Shown here in pieces: positions 60,901 to 64,000 of a stretch of 64,000 nucleotides of DNA (its first letter is position 1; each line of letters begins with the position of its first letter). The stretch comes from Owenia fusiformis (Eukaryota > Annelida > Polychaeta > Sabellida > Oweniidae): contig CAIIXF020000008.1 in NCBI GenBank assembly GCA_903813345.2, positions 20,136,822 through 20,200,821 on the forward strand. The letters are read 5' to 3'. Under the pieces are notes generated by a model. It saw only the letters and a program-made list of their open reading frames with translations, was not told the origin of the DNA and searched no databases. The translations under genes and the position numbers were made by a program.

Positions 60901-61611
60901 ATATCACGTGTCTCATTGTTACATTTAGCATTAGACAGCCATGATATAATTCACGTTAGTTTGATGCTTTGGTTTACAAAATTCCATTCAGTTGTAGATA
61001 TGATATGAGATATAGTACAATAAAATAGAGAGTGAGTTCTCTGTCCTTTTTACCATACAGTACACCAAACATTCCTTTGATGAGGACTGTTGCAATGGAT
61101 TATTTCAAAACAGTTCATGTTATAACAAACCAAACTACAGATTTTGTAGACTCTATGAAAATAATGTTATTTCTCATCTCCACTGTTTATTGAAGATTTC
61201 TGTTATCATGATCATTTTACAAAGTTGTATTAAAAGAATGAGAGATCTGTTCAATAAGCATGCAAATCTTTTAAATGCTTAACATTGTCAGAACAATGAT
61301 AAGAAAACAAAAAGTAATTGCAAACACATTATGTCAATCATTTTTGGTCAATGTGATTCACAGAACACATCATAACAGAAACTTGAGACATCTTACATCT
61401 TGCCCATGTCCACAAGAACTAGGCCTGAACTTTCGTACTTAGTTGTCTGAATATCAGCTAGCTCTGTACAATCATAAATGAAGAGTTGCCTGAATGTCAG
61501 CTGGCTCTGTACAGCATGTTTGAGACTAGATATCTCTGAATTGGGATGTAGTGCAGTTTAGCAGTGTAAGCGAGGTCTAGGTGGTGCCACATTGTTGGCA
61601 TTACCATTTAG
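57944..61611. other. 3'-flanking region between convergent genes
   Basis: This region holds the 3' UTRs of the peptidase (+) and XPO1 (-). An AATAAA on the minus strand at 61191-61186 lies about 420 bases past the XPO1 stop. An AAACCTGT-family fragment is near 59178-59270, and a 29-base tandem repeat (2.3 copies) lies at 60163-60230. No additional gene was seen. Confidence 0.5.
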
Positions 61612-61658
61612 TCAATCTTGCATTTCTTGATCTGGTATCTCGTGGGGGTTAATAATAC
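61612..61658 (-). CDS. XPO1: XPO1 last coding exon
   Basis: After a tttttttag acceptor the exon encodes (G)IINPHEIPDQEMQD and TGA. Vertebrate CRM1 ends in a closely similar NPHEIPEEMCD, so this short exon is secure. Confidence 0.88.
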
Positions 61659-63908
61659 CTAAAAAAAATTTGAATGCAATTTTTACATCGAATGGGAAGG
61701 AGGCAATCAATAAGGTCCAATTTTTTTCAATACTGGGTCTTCTTTGAAAACTCCCCACAAAAACTTTAAGTTGATTTCTAAAGACACAATTTGAGGCTTC
61801 TGTGTATTAAAAGAACTTCAAGTGAGATAATCATTTTTTAAAAACCTCATAAAGAGCACAGAAAACGACTGCAATGGTGACACATAATATAAAAGGAGCA
61901 AATTAATATGTGTATAGATTCAGTACCTGGTACAGCCATCTGTATTTTCCTCTTCTCATCCTGTGCTGTCTTTATAGCTATTTCTCTGTCCTCAAGGAAT
62001 AAGTCTGTGTTATCCTCCCCTGCAAACTCCTGGAAATACAACAATAATTTATTAGATTTCTACACAATTGGTTGGAAATGTATCGAAACTTAGTAACAGT
62101 GCCGAAGGTTGAATAGAGGGGTCCCCAACACAAGCACAGGGTATCAAAGAACAACAAGAAAATGTAGCTTATTTGATGACATAAATGGTTTTCATTATTT
62201 GGCGGTGACATCTCAATCCTTATTGGTGGTCCACACATATAGATGCAGCCATACAGTACACAAATATTTCACGTATGATGCAAAGTATAACTAGTATATC
62301 TAAGAGACTTACCCTAATCTGCACAAGGAAGTCCCTGAGATGTTCCTTGAAAGCTGGGATGTCCTGGTTAAAACTGAACAGTCCTTTTATGAACACCTCA
62401 ATCTGCATTCTGAAATTCAGTGAAAGTAGAAAAAATCAGCCACACTTTATACATCCAAAACTGGATTTCTTCATTCCAAAAGAGTTCTATCATGGACAAA
62501 CAGTAAACACATGCATTGGATATACAGGGTGTTCCAAAAGTAACAGGACTGGTGCTGGCATTTTGTTGAATATGCACCAATCGTCTTCAAAATTTTACAT
62601 AATGTACTTTCATGTATCGTTACTAAGACTGCAAAGTTTCTACAAAATATGTGAAACCTGGGTAGAGTTATGGTTGCTATAGTAACATGACATCACAATA
62701 CCCGGGGCAACATTCCACGCAAAGTTACAGAGACATTAAGCATTTTGTTCATTCCATATCCCTTGTACCATCAAAGTTGAAATGCAACAACTGGTGGGAA
62801 TTACATTTGTTTTACATCATTTGATATTCCTATGTATCCTCTACTTTGAAACAGAGGCTCCTCTTTGGTCAGTACAAGAGTAGTACTTTTGTATCCATGA
62901 CCCAAACACATGAGTGAACCCATTTGAGGGCATGTCACGCAGGGTCGATTGGACAATTTGCAGAACGTCATTCTCATCTTTAAAGGTCTTACAGCACTGA
63001 TTAGCATTCCGTTCTCAATATAAGTAAAAATTAGATATTGCATGATCAGAGGAGTATGGTTTTAGACCTCAAGACCTAGTTCCTCTATAGCTGCATGGTC
63101 TTTAATGCCAACCTGCGGGCAGGTGCGCTATCAAGGTAGATGAATGGCTTCAAATTGGGTCTTTTCAAAAACTCAATCGTGAATTGTTCAGACTGTTATA
63201 CACTGTGATATATTCCCGGAAATTGAATAAATGTTACTATCATTATGAAATTATACTTGAATCTGAGTTGTATAGCAACACCTTTACAACAAAGCAACTA
63301 ATAAAATAAACAAGAAATGTTGTATTATAATAGGTGAATTAGATACGTTCTTCAGTAGTACAAAAATGTTAGATATCACATTTTCAGGAAAAAAAGTTGC
63401 CCCGGGTATTGGAATGTCATGTTACTATAGTAACCATAACTCTAACCGAATTTCATCATTTTTTCTGAAACTTTAGAATTTAAGTTGCAATACTTCAAAG
63501 TAAAAGTTGTGAAAATTTGAAGACCCTTGGTGCAAAAATGACAAAATGCCAGCACCAGTCCTGTTACTTTTGGAACACCCTGTATTTCATTGGGTAAAGT
63601 GCTTCTATTAAAGTAGTGGATTTCTCATTTCTAAAATCGATGTATCAGGTTATTGATGTATAATGGCAGCAAGTAACTGATAGTTTCTTGATATAATATG
63701 AATCATCTTCAGAAAAAAGTTAAATTAAATGAAAATGCTTACTCATTTAGATGTGGGAAAGCAGCCTTGAGGAGGTTGGCCAGGAACTGTTGCACATATT
63801 GTAAGTTCTGCGCTGCAGGCATGTCTGGAGGACTGAGCTGTATTGTGATCTTATTGGATTCTAGCAAACTGAACATATACCCTAAGATAGTTGCATGCAT
63901 GGTCAAAC
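61612..63908 (-). CDS. XPO1: Exportin-1 (CRM1), C-terminal exons
   Basis: Four minus-strand exons join in phase: 63743-63908, 62313-62409, 61927-62029 and 61612-61658. They encode the CRM1 C-terminus: LTMHATILGYMFSLLESNKI, QQFLANLLKAAFPHLN, GLFSFNQDIPAFKEHLRDFL, EFAGEDNTDLFLEDREIAIK and the end NPHEIPDQEMQD. Exportin-1 is the karyopherin that carries leucine-rich nuclear-export-signal cargo out of the nucleus with RanGTP. These exons cover the last HEAT repeats and the acidic C-terminal tail that modulates cargo affinity. The rest of the gene lies beyond the right edge. Sequence identity leaves little doubt about the family. Confidence 0.95.
61927..62029 (-). CDS. XPO1: XPO1 penultimate coding exon
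   Basis: This exon encodes EFAGEDNTDLFLEDREIAIK, then TAQDEKRKIQMAVP, the segment leading into the acidic tail. The donor is GTACTG, unusual at +4 and +5 but in the expected phase 1. Confidence 0.9.
62313..62409 (-). CDS. XPO1: XPO1 exon, HEAT-repeat helix segment
   Basis: This exon encodes MQIEVFIKGLFSFNQDIPAF, then KEHLRDFLVQIR. It is nearly identical to the highly conserved CRM1 segment. It is bounded by an atttcag acceptor and a GTAAGT donor. Confidence 0.93.
62525..63582. mobile_element. Mariner-type element with 41-base perfect TIRs in XPO1 intron
   Basis: The ends begin cagggtgttccaaaagtaac and are perfect inverted copies for at least 41 bases, flanked by TA on both sides. The sub-terminal regions (ttgctatagtaac, gttgccccggg) are also inverted. 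The interior minus strand keeps decayed transposase pieces (CCKTFKDENDVL, HVFGSWIQKY). It is probably inactive at the protein level but young at its ends. Confidence 0.85.
63743..63908 (-). CDS. XPO1: XPO1 exon (rightmost in window)
   Basis: This exon encodes (G)LTMHATILGYMFSLLESNKI, then LSPPDMPAAQNLQYVQQFLA and NLLKAAFPHLN. The acceptor is gctttcag and the donor GTAAGC. The next exon upstream lies outside the window. Confidence 0.92.
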
Positions 63909-64000
63909 CTGAAAGCAATCATTATGCATATTTATATATCATGGCTCATATGGTTTTGATTTTAATTATTGCCCTTTGAGTTTCTTAACAAATAACTTAT

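Noticed and set aside
1-64000. tRNA or rRNA genes
   Set aside because: No cloverleaf-like A/B box arrangement or rRNA-like segment was recognised by eye. A covariance search was not possible.

Overview
This is AT-rich nuclear DNA from an animal. It has GT-AG introns, one intron of about 31 kb, TATA boxes, AATAAA signals and dense mobile-element debris. I cannot fix the species. The proteins and repeats fit a marine invertebrate such as a mollusc, brachiopod, hemichordate or lancelet, and nothing indicates a bacterium. There is one 23-base assembly gap at 6977-6999.

Four gene units can be read exon by exon. (1) At 2622-3942 (-) lies an intronless ankyrin-repeat gene with a SOCS-box-like end, broken by a small frame-shifting deletion. 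(2) From 7196 to 57943 (+) runs a complete S9-family serine peptidase (658 aa, 14 coding exons, Ser504/Asp585/His617). Its exon 9 exists as two full versions of equal length and phase, plus a truncated third copy. (3) Inside the fifth intron of the peptidase, on the opposite strand, sit two complete tandem paralogues, A (18726-22980) and B (34000-39818). Each has eight coding exons and encodes a secreted cysteine-rich protein of 389 or 388 aa, with peritrophin/chitin-binding-like modules followed by a domain I do not recognise. (4) From 61612 to the right edge (-) lie the last four coding exons of exportin-1 (XPO1), convergent with the peptidase gene.

Layout: 1-2420 holds palindromic repeats. 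2622-3942 is the ankyrin gene. 3943-7195 is repeat-rich. 7196-12804 holds peptidase exons 1-5. 12858-17766 is a giant palindrome carrying nested hAT-like insertions. 18470-26000 and 33590-41690 are the two arms of a segmental duplication carrying genes A and B, with minisatellite sequence at their edges. 26000-33590 is mobile-element debris, including a reverse transcriptase split into two opposed halves. 43805-57943 holds peptidase exons 6-14, with a PIF/Harbinger element (45209-49390), LINE debris and a mariner-type element in the introns. 57944-61611 is shared 3'-flanking sequence.

The three gene systems have no obvious biochemical link. The peptidase is probably cytosolic, A/B are probably extracellular, and XPO1 is the nuclear export receptor. 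The strongest observations are the mutually exclusive exon pair next to the peptidase active site, the nested antisense paralogue pair, and a sharply bounded near-identical tract between A and B that looks like gene conversion.
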